A stretch of 64,000 bases of DNA, from positions 1 through 64,000 of the forward strand of contig NZ_RQIT01000021.1 of the NCBI RefSeq assembly GCF_003837805.1. The letters are read 5' to 3'. A program made the translations under genes and the position numbers. Under the pieces are notes generated by a model. The model saw only the letters and a list, made by a program, of their open reading frames with translations, did not search any database and was not told the origin of the DNA. The DNA comes from Bradyrhizobium sp. RP6. Its GTDB lineage: Bacteria > Pseudomonadota > Alphaproteobacteria > Rhizobiales > Xanthobacteraceae. Positions 55,495 to 64,000 of this stretch are shown here, piece after piece (within the stretch, counting starts at the first letter, position 1; every line of letters begins with the position of its first letter).

Positions 55495-56317
55495 CTGATC
55501 CCGTCCTGCGGGCGGCGGCATCCGAGCCGCCGGCCTTTTCGTGGACGAAGCGCTGGCGGCGGAACAGCCCGCCGCCGAATGTGACGAAGAATTTGCCGGC
55601 CAGCATGAAAGCCAGGGCAAACCACGTCAGCGCGTAGATCAGGTGGTTATTGGGAAAGCGGATCACGGTCAATCCGCCGATCGGACCGTCGGCAATTTGT
55701 GATCCGGCGTCGGCATCGACGAAGAAGGGCGCGACATTGTGAAGGCCGCGTGCCGCCGCAATCGCGGCGACATCCCGTGAGTACCAGCGGTTGTGCTGGG
55801 GCGCGTTGTCCCGGAGAAATCCGCCCTTCGGCTCCGTCATGCGAAGCAGGCCGGTGATCTCGACCTCACCGTCGGGATTGCCGCCCCTGCGCGTCGACGC
55901 GTCGCGTCGCTCGGGGGGCACGAAGCCGCGATTGACCAGCACCAGCGTGCCGTCGCTGCTCTTCAGCGGCGTCAGCACCCAATAGCCCGGACCTTCCTCG
56001 GTGACGGCCTGAACGAGAGTCTCGCGGTCATGCAGGAAGCGGCCGCTGACGCTGACGTGTCTGTATTCATCGCTTGCGGCGCTGATGGTGGGCCATGACG
56101 CGGGCGCGGGGACCGGCTGCGCCGGGGCGTGAACGCGCTGCTCGACGCGGTCGATCAGCGCCAGCTTCCAGGCCCGGCGTTCGATCTGCCAGACGCCGAG
56201 CGCGACGAGAACTGCAAAGGCGATGAGCAAGAGGGCCGTGAGCCACAAGGAAGGGGCGCGCACAGCCTCGCTGCGCATCCCCCCTGGCTTGCTCGTCACG
56301 GTCCCGGTCTTGCTCAC
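55466..56317 (-). CDS. SURF1 family cytochrome oxidase assembly protein
   Basis: This 283-residue SURF1 protein has one hydrophobic helix near residues 25-45 (WLTALLLIAFAVLVALGVWQIERRAWKLALIDRV, the SURF1 start motif) and another near 235-255 (NNHLIYALTWFALAFMLAGKFF). The periplasmic core has the usual GxVLVNRGFVPPERRD block. SURF1 helps insert heme a in oxidases. Its place right after cyoD suggests a specialised version for the quinol oxidase. It continues into actS. Confidence 0.94.
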   Translation of the reverse strand: MSKTGTVTSKPGGMRSEAVRAPSLWLTALLLIAFAVLVALGVWQIERRAWKLALIDRVEQRVHAPAQPVPAPASWPTISAASDEYRHVSVSGRFLHDRETLVQAVTEEGPGYWVLTPLKSSDGTLVLVNRGFVPPERRDASTRRGGNPDGEVEITGLLRMTEPKGGFLRDNAPQHNRWYSRDVAAIAAARGLHNVAPFFVDADAGSQIADGPIGGLTVIRFPNNHLIYALTWFALAFMLAGKFFVTFGGGLFRRQRFVHEKAGGSDAAARRTGSDAGTIVEPT

Positions 56318-56330
56318 GTCGGAGTCTCGC

Positions 56331-56711
56331 TCAGTTCATTCCCGGCATCTGGTGCATCGGCATCATGTTGCTGTTGAGGTGGCTCATCACCCACAGCGAA
56401 CCGGACAGCGCGATCACCACCATCACGATGGTGAAGATCAGCGCCATCATGCTCCAGCCGTTCTCGGAGGTCGTGTTCATGTGGAGGAAGTAGATCATGT
56501 GCACGACGATCTGAACGACCGCGAAGGCCATGATGACCAGCGCGGTGATTTGCTTGCTCGGAAGCGCCCCGCTCATCACCAGCCAGAACGGGATCGCGGT
56601 GAGCACCACCGAGAGCACGAAGCCGAGCAGATAGGTCGAGAACGTGCCGTGAGCGTGGCCGTCGCCGTGGTGATCATGGTCCGCATGGGCGGCGTGGGTA
56701 TCGGTGTTCAT
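56331..56711 (-). CDS. cyoD: Cytochrome o ubiquinol oxidase subunit IV
   Basis: This 126-residue protein has three hydrophobic helices (TYLLGFVLSVVLTAIPFWLVM; QITALVIMAFAVVQIVVHMIYFLHM; MMALIFTIVMVVIALSGSLWVMSHL). The N-terminus is His-rich (HAAHADHDHHGDGHAHG), which could bind metal, and the C-terminus is Met-rich. It stabilises the CyoB binuclear centre. Its ATG overlaps the cyoC stop by 4 bp. Confidence 0.95.
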   Translation of the reverse strand: MNTDTHAAHADHDHHGDGHAHGTFSTYLLGFVLSVVLTAIPFWLVMSGALPSKQITALVIMAFAVVQIVVHMIYFLHMNTTSENGWSMMALIFTIVMVVIALSGSLWVMSHLNSNMMPMHQMPGMN

Positions 56712-57337
56712 CGCAGAACTCCCAGGAGATAGACGAAAGTGAAGACGCCGATCCAGACCACGTCGAGGAAGTGCCAGAACATCGACAGGCACATCAGGCG
56801 GCGGCGGTTGGCCTCGATCAGGCCGAACCTTTGCACCTGCACCATCAGCGTCACCAGCCAGATCAGGCCGCATGAGACGTGCAGGCCGTGGGTCCCGACC
56901 AGGGTGAAGAAGGCCGACAGGAAGGCGCTGCGCTGCGGCGTGGCGCCCTCGTGGATCATGTGGGCGAACTCGGTGAGCTCGATGCCGATGAACGCGGCGC
57001 CGAACAGGCCGGTGATCGCCAGCCACATCTGGGTCTGGCCGATCTTGTTCTGCTGCATCGTCAGCATGGCAAAGCCATAGGTGATCGACGACAGCAGCAG
57101 CATCGACGTGTTCACCGCGACCAGGTTCAGGTCGAACAGGTCCTTCGGCGCTGGCCCGGCGGCGTAGTTGCCGCCGAGCACGCCGTAGGTGGCGAACAGG
57201 ATCGCGAAGATGAGACAGTCGCTCATCAGGTAGATCCAGAAGCCGAGCGCGGTGCTCCAGCCTTCCGGATGCGGATGTTCGTCGGCGAGATAGAAGAGCG
57301 GCTCGCCGGTCTGGGAGGGATTGACAGCGACAGTCAT
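56708..57337 (-). CDS. cyoC: Cytochrome o ubiquinol oxidase subunit III
   Basis: This 209-residue membrane protein has five hydrophobic helices. Typical blocks are GFWIYLMSDCLIFAILFATYGVL, FAHMIHEGATPQRSAFLSAFFTLVGTHGLHVSCGLIWL and FWHFLDVVWIGVFTFVYLLGVL. It is a heme-copper oxidase subunit III without cofactors. Its ATG at 57337 directly abuts the cyoB stop. Confidence 0.97.
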   Translation of the reverse strand: MTVAVNPSQTGEPLFYLADEHPHPEGWSTALGFWIYLMSDCLIFAILFATYGVLGGNYAAGPAPKDLFDLNLVAVNTSMLLLSSITYGFAMLTMQQNKIGQTQMWLAITGLFGAAFIGIELTEFAHMIHEGATPQRSAFLSAFFTLVGTHGLHVSCGLIWLVTLMVQVQRFGLIEANRRRLMCLSMFWHFLDVVWIGVFTFVYLLGVLR

Positions 57338-59335
57338 TTACTTGGCTCCGGCGAGCAGTTTGGTGCGCGCGTCCTCCGTCCGGATGATGTCTTCAGCCGG
57401 AATGTCGAAGTCGCGGTGATAGTTGAAGGTATGGCCGATCCCGACGGCGAGCATCGCGATGAAGCTCGCAGCCGCCAGCCACCACATGTACCAGATCAAG
57501 CCAAAACCCATCGCGGTGGCAAAGCCGGCGAGAATGATGCCGGTGCCGGTGCTGCTGGGCATGTGGATCGGCTTGAACCCGGTGAGCGGACGCTGATAAC
57601 CGCGCTTCTTCATGTCCCACCACGCGTCATTGTCGTGAACGACGGGGGTGAAGGCGAAGTTGTAGTCCGGCGGGGGCGATGAGGTCGCCCATTCCAGCGT
57701 ACGCGCGTCCCAGGGATCGCCGGTGACGTCCTTGAGCTGCTCGCGCTTGAGCAGGCTGACCGCGAACTGCATCAGCATGGAGAGGATGCCGATGAAGATG
57801 AAGAGGGCACCGATCGCGGCGATGACGAACCAGATCTGAAGCGAGGGATCGTCGAACACGCGCAGGCGGCGGGTCACACCCATCAGGCCGAGCACGTAGA
57901 GCGGCATGAAGGCGAGATAGAAGCCGGTGACCCAGAACCAGAACGACATCTTGCCCCAGAACGGGTCGAGCTTGAAGCCGAACGCCTTCGGGAACCAGTA
58001 GTTGATGCCGGCGAACGCGCCGAACACCACGCCGCCGATGATCACGTTGTGGAAGTGCGCGATCAGGAACAGGCTGTTGTGCAGGACGAAGTCGGCCGGC
58101 GGCACCGCGAGCAGAACGCCGGTCATGCCGCCGATCACGAAGGTCAGCATGAAGGCGATCGTCCACATCATCGGCAGCTCGTAGCGGATACGGCCGCGAT
58201 ACATCGTGAACAGCCAGTTGAACATCTTCGCGCCCGTCGGGATCGAGATGATCATCGTGGTGATGCCGAAGAACGAGTTGACGCTGGCGCCCGAACCCAT
58301 CGTGAAGAAATGGTGCAGCCACACCAGGTACGACAGGATGGTGATGACGACCGTGGCGTAGACCATCGAGGTGTAGCCGAACAGCCGCTTGCCCGAGAAG
58401 GTCGAGGTGACCTCGGAGAAGATGCCGAAGGCGGGGAGAACCAGGATGTAGACCTCGGGATGGCCCCAGATCCAGATCAGGTTCACGTACATCATCGGGC
58501 TGCCGCCGAAATCGTTCGTGAAGAAGTTGGTGCCGACGTAGCGGTCGAGCGAGAGCAGCGCGAGCACGACGGTCAGGACGGGGAAGGAGGCGACGATCAG
58601 GACGTTGGTGCAGAGCGAGGTCCAGGTGAACACCGGCATCTTCATCATCGTCATGCCGGGGCAGCGCAGCTTGACGATGGTGCAGATCAGATTGATGCCG
58701 GATAGCGTGGTTCCGACGCCCGCGACCTGCAGCGCCCAGATGTAGTAGTCGACGCCGACATCGGGACTGTAGCCGATGTTCGAGAGCGGCGGATAAGCCA
58801 GCCAGCCGGTGCGGGCGAATTCGCCGATGAACAGCGAGGCCATCACCAGCACTGCGCCGCCGACCGTCATCCAGAAGCTGAAATTGTTCAGGAAGGGGAA
58901 CGACACGTCCCGTGCGCCGATCTGGAGCGGCACGACGTAGTTCATCAGGCCGGTGACCAGCGGCATCGCCACGAAGAAGATCATGATCACGCCGTGGGCG
59001 GTGAAGACCTGGTCGTAGTGATGGGCGTTGAGATAGCCTTCGGAGCCGCCAAAGGCGAGCATCTGCTGGCCACGCATCATCAGTGCGTCGGCGAAGCCGC
59101 GCAGCAGCATCACGATGCCGAGGATCATGTACATGATGCCGATGCGCTTGTGGTCCACCGTGGTGAACCACTCGCGCCAGAGATAGCCCCAGAGGCGGAA
59201 ATAGGTGAGGCCGCCGAGCAGCGCGGCGCCGCCGAGCGCGACCACCACGAAAGTGCCGACGACGATCGGTTCGTGTAGCGGCAGTGACTCGAAGGTGAGC
59301 CGGCCGAAGATGAGCTTGAGAAAATCAGGAGACAT
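57338..59335 (-). CDS. cyoB: Cytochrome o ubiquinol oxidase subunit I
   Basis: This 665-residue catalytic subunit of the heme-copper quinol oxidase has about fifteen hydrophobic helices. The heme-b His is in FTAHGVIMIFFVAMPLV; the CuB/heme-o3 site is in WIWGHPEVYILVLPAFG (His-Pro-Glu-Val-Tyr, with the His-Tyr crosslink), WLHHFFTMG and IAHFHNVIIGG. It oxidises ubiquinol, reduces O2 and pumps protons through the HPEVY-linked D and K paths. It lies 12 bp after cyoA. Confidence 0.98.
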   Translation of the reverse strand: MSPDFLKLIFGRLTFESLPLHEPIVVGTFVVVALGGAALLGGLTYFRLWGYLWREWFTTVDHKRIGIMYMILGIVMLLRGFADALMMRGQQMLAFGGSEGYLNAHHYDQVFTAHGVIMIFFVAMPLVTGLMNYVVPLQIGARDVSFPFLNNFSFWMTVGGAVLVMASLFIGEFARTGWLAYPPLSNIGYSPDVGVDYYIWALQVAGVGTTLSGINLICTIVKLRCPGMTMMKMPVFTWTSLCTNVLIVASFPVLTVVLALLSLDRYVGTNFFTNDFGGSPMMYVNLIWIWGHPEVYILVLPAFGIFSEVTSTFSGKRLFGYTSMVYATVVITILSYLVWLHHFFTMGSGASVNSFFGITTMIISIPTGAKMFNWLFTMYRGRIRYELPMMWTIAFMLTFVIGGMTGVLLAVPPADFVLHNSLFLIAHFHNVIIGGVVFGAFAGINYWFPKAFGFKLDPFWGKMSFWFWVTGFYLAFMPLYVLGLMGVTRRLRVFDDPSLQIWFVIAAIGALFIFIGILSMLMQFAVSLLKREQLKDVTGDPWDARTLEWATSSPPPDYNFAFTPVVHDNDAWWDMKKRGYQRPLTGFKPIHMPSSTGTGIILAGFATAMGFGLIWYMWWLAAASFIAMLAVGIGHTFNYHRDFDIPAEDIIRTEDARTKLLAGAK

Positions 59336-59347
59336 GCTGGATCTCTA

Positions 59348-60508
59348 CTAGGAGTCTGACTTCGGACGCTGTCCGAGGAAGAAGGACGAGGACTTGAGCG
59401 GCGTGAACGACGGCCGCTTCAGGCCGGCGCCGATGAGCGGCATCGTGTCGGTCGGAGCCGTGATCGAGGCGGTGGTCCTGCCCTGCGGCGCATCCGGCGT
59501 GCAGGTGCCGGCGACGAAGCTCGGCTCCGGTCCAAGCGCGGTGCCGCGCCGGGCGTATTTGTCGTAGGCCAGCGGCAGCGTGTTGTTCAGGCCCTGATGG
59601 CCGGCGCCGCCCTTGGCGTCGATCGCCATCATCTCGCTCTGGCACATCTTGCCGGTCTCGACGCACATGTTGAGGATCAGGCGGTAGAGATCGGCATCGA
59701 CGGAGCCCCAGCGGCGCACCGGCTCGTTCTGGCTGGGCTTTTCGAGCTGGAGATATTCGGCGCGGCCGAGCGAGCCGCCGGCCGACTTGGCGCTGGCGAT
59801 CCAGGCGTCGAAGCCCTTGTCGTCGAGGCCCTTGAAGTTGAAGTGCATGCCGGAGAAGCCGGCGCCGCTGTAATTCGCCGAGAACCCCTTGTAGGTGCCG
59901 GGGTGGTTGACGACGGCGTGGAGCTTGGTCTCCATGCCCGGCATTGCGTAGATCTGGCCGGCGAGCGCGGGGATGTAGAACGAGTTCATCACCGAGGAGG
60001 CGGTGATGCGGAAGTTGATCGGACGATCGACGGGCGCGGCCAACTCGTTGACGGTCGCAATGCCGTAACCCGGATAGATGAAGAGCCACTTCCAGTCGAG
60101 CGCGACGACATCGACCTCGAGCGGGGCCTTGGACTGGTCCACGGCGCGGTCGGCATGAATGCGGCCGAGCGTGCGATACGGATCGAGCAGATGCGTGCCC
60201 ATCCAGGTCAGCGCGCCCAGGCAGACGATGATCAGCAGCGGCGCCGACCAGATCACCAGCTCGAGCTTCGTCGAGTGGTCCCATTCCGGCTCGTAACGAG
60301 CGGCCGTGTTGGATTGGCGGTAGCGCCAGGCGAACAGCGCCGTCAGCGCCATCACGGGGAGGACGATCAGGAGCATCAGGACGGTGGAGATGATGACGAG
60401 GTCGCGCTGCTGGGCAGCGATGTCGCCGGCTGGCGCCAGCACGACATAGTCGCAGCCGCTGAGAGCGGCAGCCAGAGGTAGTAGCGCCAGGATCTTGAGA
60501 CGAGACAC
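59348..60508 (-). CDS. cyoA: Cytochrome o ubiquinol oxidase subunit II
   Basis: This 386-residue lipoprotein has the lipobox LPLAAALSGCDYV near residue 19, two hydrophobic helices (VLMLLIVLPVMALTALFAW; LVIWSAPLLIIVCLGALTW) and a cupredoxin-like periplasmic domain (WKWLFIYPGYGIATVNELAAPV). The domain lacks the CuA ligands, as expected for a quinol oxidase. The C-terminal tail (about 80 residues after the cupredoxin fold) is longer than in E. coli CyoA. GTG start at 60508. Confidence 0.96.
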   Translation of the reverse strand: MSRLKILALLPLAAALSGCDYVVLAPAGDIAAQQRDLVIISTVLMLLIVLPVMALTALFAWRYRQSNTAARYEPEWDHSTKLELVIWSAPLLIIVCLGALTWMGTHLLDPYRTLGRIHADRAVDQSKAPLEVDVVALDWKWLFIYPGYGIATVNELAAPVDRPINFRITASSVMNSFYIPALAGQIYAMPGMETKLHAVVNHPGTYKGFSANYSGAGFSGMHFNFKGLDDKGFDAWIASAKSAGGSLGRAEYLQLEKPSQNEPVRRWGSVDADLYRLILNMCVETGKMCQSEMMAIDAKGGAGHQGLNNTLPLAYDKYARRGTALGPEPSFVAGTCTPDAPQGRTTASITAPTDTMPLIGAGLKRPSFTPLKSSSFFLGQRPKSDS

Positions 60509-60574
60509 GGGCCGAGCCTTTGAGAATGAGTTTCTTTTGCGGGGCCAACGGGTAGCTGCGGCGCAACAATCCGG

Positions 60575-60597
60575 ACATTGGACAATTTGTCCAATGT
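60575..60597. promoter_or_regulatory. 23-bp palindrome between cyoA and an MFS gene
   Basis: Arms acattggacaa and ttgtccaatgt are perfect 11-bp inverses around one central base. It lies 67 bp from the cyoA start and 93 bp from the MFS start, in a divergent promoter region. It is a strong operator candidate. It does not match the FNR/FixK consensus (TTGAT-N4-ATCAA). Confidence 0.6.
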
Positions 60598-60689
60598 TGC
60601 AGTGCGGAATGTTGGGACAGACAGGACCGGATTGCCTGGCCTTCAGCCGGGCGGTCGGCTTTGGTTTTCAGGACGTTAAGGGCGCACGA

Positions 60690-62018
60690 ATGGCGACGGC
60701 ACAGACCCCCGCAATGGCAGACCTCCACACGGGCGAGCACGGCCACGACCAGGCCAGTCCCGGCGAGATCGCTATCGGCGTCATCATCGGCCGCACCTCG
60801 GAATTCTTCGACTTCTTCGTCTTCGCGATCGCCTCGGTGATCGTGTTCCCGCGCCTGGTGTTCCCGTTCGCGAGCGAACTGACCGGCACCCTTTATTCTT
60901 TCATGATCTTCGCGCTGGCCTTCATGGCCCGTCCGATCGGCACCGTCATTTTCATGACGATCGACCGCGAGTACGGCAAGACGGCCAAGCTGGTGTCGGC
61001 GCTGTTCCTGCTCGGTACCGCCACCGTCGCGCTGGCGTTCTTGCCCGGCTATCACGAGATCGGCGTCGCGGCGATCTGGCTGCTGGCGCTGGCGCGCATC
61101 GCGCAGGGTCTGGCCTGGGGCGGCGCTTGGGACGGCATGGCCTCGCTGCTGGCGCTGAACGCGCCGCCCTCCCAGCGCGGCTGGTATGCGATGGTGCCGC
61201 AGCTTGGGGCGCCGCTCGGGTTGATCGTGGCGAGCGCGCTGTTCGCCTATTTCGCCGGCCTCCTCTCGGCCGACGATTTCTTCGACTGGGGCTGGCGCTA
61301 TCCGTTCTTCGTCGCCTTCGCCATCAACGTCGTGGCGCTGTTCGCACGCCTGCGCATGGTGACGACGGAAGAATATGCCACGCTGTTCGAGACCCGCGAA
61401 TTGCAGCCCTCGCGAATCTCCGAGACCGTCGCACGCGAAGGTCAGAACATCATGCTCGGTGCGTTCGCGCCGCTGGCGAGCTTCGCGCTGTTCCACATGG
61501 TTACGGTGTTTCCGCTGTCCTGGGTGTTCCTGTTCACCCGCGAAAGCCCGGTGCGCTTCCTGATCATCGAGATCGTCGCCGCCGTGTTCGGCGTCGCCGC
61601 GATCGTGATCTCCGGCATCATCGCCGACCGCGTCGGCCGCAAATCGCTGCTGATGGGATCGGCGATCGCGATCGCGATCTATAGCGGCTTCGCGCCGCAA
61701 TTGCTCGATGCCGGCGCGTTCGGCGAGACCATCTATATGGTGATCGGCTTCATCCTGCTCGGCCTCTCCTTCGGCCAGTCCTCCGGCGCAATCGCCTCGA
61801 ACTTCCGGCAGACATTCCGCTACACGGCTTCGGCATTGACCTCGGACATGGCCTGGCTGTTCGGCGCCGGCTTCGCCCCTCTGGTAGCGCTGCTGCTCGC
61901 CACCAATCTCGGCGTCATCGCCTCGGGTGCGTATCTGCTCTCGGGCGCGTTCTGGACCCTGCTCGCGCTCTGGCTCAGCGGCCAGCGCGAGGCCGGCGAC
62001 ATGGACGCGGGGCGGTAA
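60690..62018 (+). CDS. MFS transporter (metabolite:H+ symporter type)
   Basis: This 442-residue major facilitator has about twelve hydrophobic segments. The N-terminal GRTSEFFDFFVFAIASVIVFPRLVFP and the loop-2-3 IDREYGKTAKLVSAL place it near the metabolite:H+ symporter (ProP/KgtP/ShiA-like) group. The second RxGRK loop is ADRVGRKSLLMG. Substrate is unknown. The ATG at 60690 has AAGGG upstream. It is divergent from cyoABCD and shares the palindromic control region. Confidence 0.88.
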   Translation: MATAQTPAMADLHTGEHGHDQASPGEIAIGVIIGRTSEFFDFFVFAIASVIVFPRLVFPFASELTGTLYSFMIFALAFMARPIGTVIFMTIDREYGKTAKLVSALFLLGTATVALAFLPGYHEIGVAAIWLLALARIAQGLAWGGAWDGMASLLALNAPPSQRGWYAMVPQLGAPLGLIVASALFAYFAGLLSADDFFDWGWRYPFFVAFAINVVALFARLRMVTTEEYATLFETRELQPSRISETVAREGQNIMLGAFAPLASFALFHMVTVFPLSWVFLFTRESPVRFLIIEIVAAVFGVAAIVISGIIADRVGRKSLLMGSAIAIAIYSGFAPQLLDAGAFGETIYMVIGFILLGLSFGQSSGAIASNFRQTFRYTASALTSDMAWLFGAGFAPLVALLLATNLGVIASGAYLLSGAFWTLLALWLSGQREAGDMDAGR

Positions 62019-62064
62019 GACTCAAGCGGTTGCCGGATAGCAGCGGACGTGCGCCTGGCGCACG

Positions 62065-63567
62065 TCAATCCGCCACGATCTTCACGCGATCGCGTACCTT
62101 CACCTGCGCGGTCCGATCGAGGCCGTTCAGCACGCGGAAGCGCTCGGCGGGATGATCGACGCCGGCCATGCGGTGGGAGAGCGATTCCACGGTGTCGCCG
62201 GGCTGCACGGTGATGACCTTGATGCGCAGCGGCCGCGCGGCCTGGATCTCGTCGAGTGTGAGACGGCGGAACGAGTTGACGGTCTCGCGCGCGTTGCGCT
62301 CGCTCTCGGTCGATTTCTGCCGTGTCGCGAAGATGAAGCGATAGACGTCGCTGCCAAAGCGCAGCGCATAGACCTTGAACTGCCACTGATCGCCCTTGGC
62401 GGTGGCGGACGCCGCCGGAAAACCGTTGATCGTGATATCCTCGGTCGACGCCTTCTCGACGCCCTCCATCCAGCCCGAATTCAGGTAGTCGCCGAGCGAC
62501 TGTTCGGCCGGCACGCGCACCACGTCGAAGCGCATCGCCTGTGCGCCGCCCTCGCGCACGCCGATCACGGCCTGCGCGGTGTTGTCGAGCGTGAAATTCT
62601 CGGGCGCCTGGAAGGTGAAGCCGAGCTTCGGATGCAGGAAACGGCGGCCGCGGACAAAGCCTTCGCTGGGATCCTCGCCATAGACGAGGTTGTCGATCGC
62701 GGCGAGATAGCTTTCGCGGTCGCGCTCGGCGCCTTCAGGCGCAGTGTACTGCCGCGCGATATTCTGCGCGTTCTGCACGCGTTCCGGGGTTGCCGGATGT
62801 GACGAGGTGAAATCCTGCGCGCGCGGATCGAGCGAGCTCTTGCCGGCCTTCAGCTCTGCATTGCGCTCCATCGCCGAGAGGAAGCGCGCCGCGCCATAGG
62901 GATCGAAATGTGCCTTGGCGGAGATGCCGACCCCGATCCCGTCGGCCTCGAGCTCCTGCTTGCGCGAGAAGCTCGCCATGGTGAGCTTGGTCTTGGCCAG
63001 CGCCAGCGCAGTGAGATCGGGATCATTGCTCATGTCGGTGACGACGCGGGTGACGATCGCGGCCTGGCGGGCCTGGTCCTCGCGCATGGCGGCGTGCTTG
63101 GACAGCACATGCGCCATCTCGTGGCTGAGCACGGAAGACAATTCGGAGGTGTCGCTGGCGAGCGCGAGCAGGCCGCGCGTGACATAGAGCTGGCCGTTCG
63201 GCAGCGCGAACGCGTTCACCGCGCCGGAATTGAGGATGGTGACCTTGTAGCCCTGGTCGGGACGGTCGGAGGCCGCCACCAGCCGGTCGACGGTCTTGCT
63301 GACGAGCGCCTCGAGCCTGGGATCGTCATAGGTGCCGCCATAGCTCGCCAGGATGCGTTCGTGCTCCTTCTCGGTGGCGGGGGTTTGCGCCACGGCGGGC
63401 TTCGGCTTCGGCATCACGACGGTCGCCGGGGCCGCCGCGGTCTGGAACCGGCCCATATCGCCGCAACCGGCGAGAGCAGCCGCTCCCAGAACAAGGCACA
63501 GCGCGCCCGGCGCCGCCCGCAGGCGGCGGCGTTCAACCCATACGTGCCGTTCTAGCACCCCATCCAC
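62065..63567 (-). CDS. M48 family metalloprotease, lipoprotein
   Basis: This 500-residue protein has a lipobox LGAAALAGCGD (Cys about 35). The zinc site is HEMAH (residues 149-153), with the third ligand in KQELEADGIGVG, as in BepA/LoiP-type M48 peptidases. The C-terminal 60 residues (VQPGDTVESLSHRM ... RFRVLNGLD) form a LysM-like module that may bind murein. It probably handles quality control of outer-membrane proteins. GTG start at 63567; a later in-frame GTG is possible. Confidence 0.9.
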   Translation of the reverse strand: MDGVLERHVWVERRRLRAAPGALCLVLGAAALAGCGDMGRFQTAAAPATVVMPKPKPAVAQTPATEKEHERILASYGGTYDDPRLEALVSKTVDRLVAASDRPDQGYKVTILNSGAVNAFALPNGQLYVTRGLLALASDTSELSSVLSHEMAHVLSKHAAMREDQARQAAIVTRVVTDMSNDPDLTALALAKTKLTMASFSRKQELEADGIGVGISAKAHFDPYGAARFLSAMERNAELKAGKSSLDPRAQDFTSSHPATPERVQNAQNIARQYTAPEGAERDRESYLAAIDNLVYGEDPSEGFVRGRRFLHPKLGFTFQAPENFTLDNTAQAVIGVREGGAQAMRFDVVRVPAEQSLGDYLNSGWMEGVEKASTEDITINGFPAASATAKGDQWQFKVYALRFGSDVYRFIFATRQKSTESERNARETVNSFRRLTLDEIQAARPLRIKVITVQPGDTVESLSHRMAGVDHPAERFRVLNGLDRTAQVKVRDRVKIVAD

Positions 63568-63594
63568 GTCGCTTAACCCGTGCCTGGCCTGACT

Positions 63595-64000
63595 TTAAGG
63601 CCTTACCCCTGCCGGCTCGTTTGCGCCCAGCAACTCGACCTGCCCCACGAGGCGCACATCGATGCGCGGCCCTGTATTCCCCTCAACCCAGCCCCGAACT
63701 CGAATACGTCGATTCTCCAGAGACTTAAGGCTGATGCCGGCGCCTTCGAACGCCGCCAGCGTGCGCTTTGAAATAGTCACGGCAAACCCGCGTGTCCAGC
63801 TCCGTCCGAAGTTGAGGTAGGTCGTTGCCCCAGCTTGCCGGACCGACAGGACTTTGCCTTCGACCACCGCAAAACGCCCGATCTCCGCCAAAATATCGTC
63901 CGGACTTTCCGTGTTTTTTATGGCCGACGGGTCAGCCCAGCTGCCCATTTTTTGGCGCCGTGCTGCGGCTTCCGACGCCATCAGGGCGGCCGCGCAGTCC
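63595..64000 (-). CDS. Nuclease-like (SNase fold) protein, partial at 5' end
   Basis: The frame is open through the right edge of the window; at least 134 residues are seen and the start lies outside. Visible residues CAAALMASEAAARRQKMGSW correspond to the last helix of a staphylococcal-nuclease-like domain. A beta-barrel region follows (GRFAVVEGKVLSVRQAG, TYLNFGRSWTRGFAVTI and RRIRVRGWVEGNTGPRIDV), typical of proteins annotated as thermonuclease family in Rhizobiales. The catalytic residues would be outside the window. Confidence 0.7.
   Translation of the reverse strand, partial: DCAAALMASEAAARRQKMGSWADPSAIKNTESPDDILAEIGRFAVVEGKVLSVRQAGATTYLNFGRSWTRGFAVTISKRTLAAFEGAGISLKSLENRRIRVRGWVEGNTGPRIDVRLVGQVELLGANEPAGVRP

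Overview
The window is a 64 kb piece of an alphaproteobacterial chromosome. High G+C, gene order (xerD - aroK/aroB - CorC-type protein - bolA - J-domain gene - cobS/cobT), a RegB/RegA-type (ActS/ActR) redox pair, a cyoABCD quinol oxidase and several families of short palindromic intergenic repeats point to the Rhizobiales, most likely Bradyrhizobium or a close relative. No rRNA, tRNA, CRISPR array or phage was recognised. I count about 57 protein genes; most are ordinary core genes.

Layout. 0-9 kb: PH-domain protein, ubiG, a small GIY-YIG nuclease set among repeats, a DMT transporter, the comF-grxC-nitrilase-DUF1178 operon, a BioC-like methyltransferase, mutT-argJ and a periplasmic parvulin. 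9.6-12.5 kb: secA. 12.8-21 kb: an amide module made of a MarR regulator, an AmiC-like binding protein without a signal peptide, an amidase and a complete HAAT-type ABC transporter with a Tat-exported binding protein. 21-29 kb: L,D-transpeptidase, accA, xerD, a 48-residue membrane peptide, aroK-aroB, a CorC-like protein and bolA. 29-41.8 kb: J-domain protein, two divergent citrate synthase homologues (one fused to a DNA-binding domain), DedA, cobS-cobT, phytase-like esterase, an Old Yellow Enzyme, PilZ and DUF2235 proteins.

41.9-45.4 kb is the most notable accessory region. It is a three-gene, lower-G+C operon on the minus strand encoding a Mrr-like nuclease with a C-terminal partner domain, a small middle component and a Rad50-like ATPase with a CxxC hook. 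This matches the ABC three-component (ABC-3C) conflict systems predicted from comparative genomics. It sits between the DUF2235 gene and rpmB.

45.5-53.4 kb: rpmB, a DUF3108 protein, a SUV3-like RNA helicase with a long two-part disordered tail, an S4-domain protein with no ordinary start codon, fdxA and a CarD regulator with a histone-H1-like N-terminus. 53.5-62 kb: actR-actS, SURF1 and cyoDCBA in one minus-strand run, which links a redox sensor to a terminal oxidase. A divergent MFS transporter lies across a 23-bp palindrome. 62-64 kb: an M48 lipoprotein protease and the C-terminal part of a nuclease-like protein that runs off the window.

Intergenic DNA is rich in repeats: about 130-bp elements with roughly 28-bp hairpin-forming inverted ends, elements with CCGGAC-type ends, and two copies of a multi-hairpin element whose stems differ by compensatory changes.
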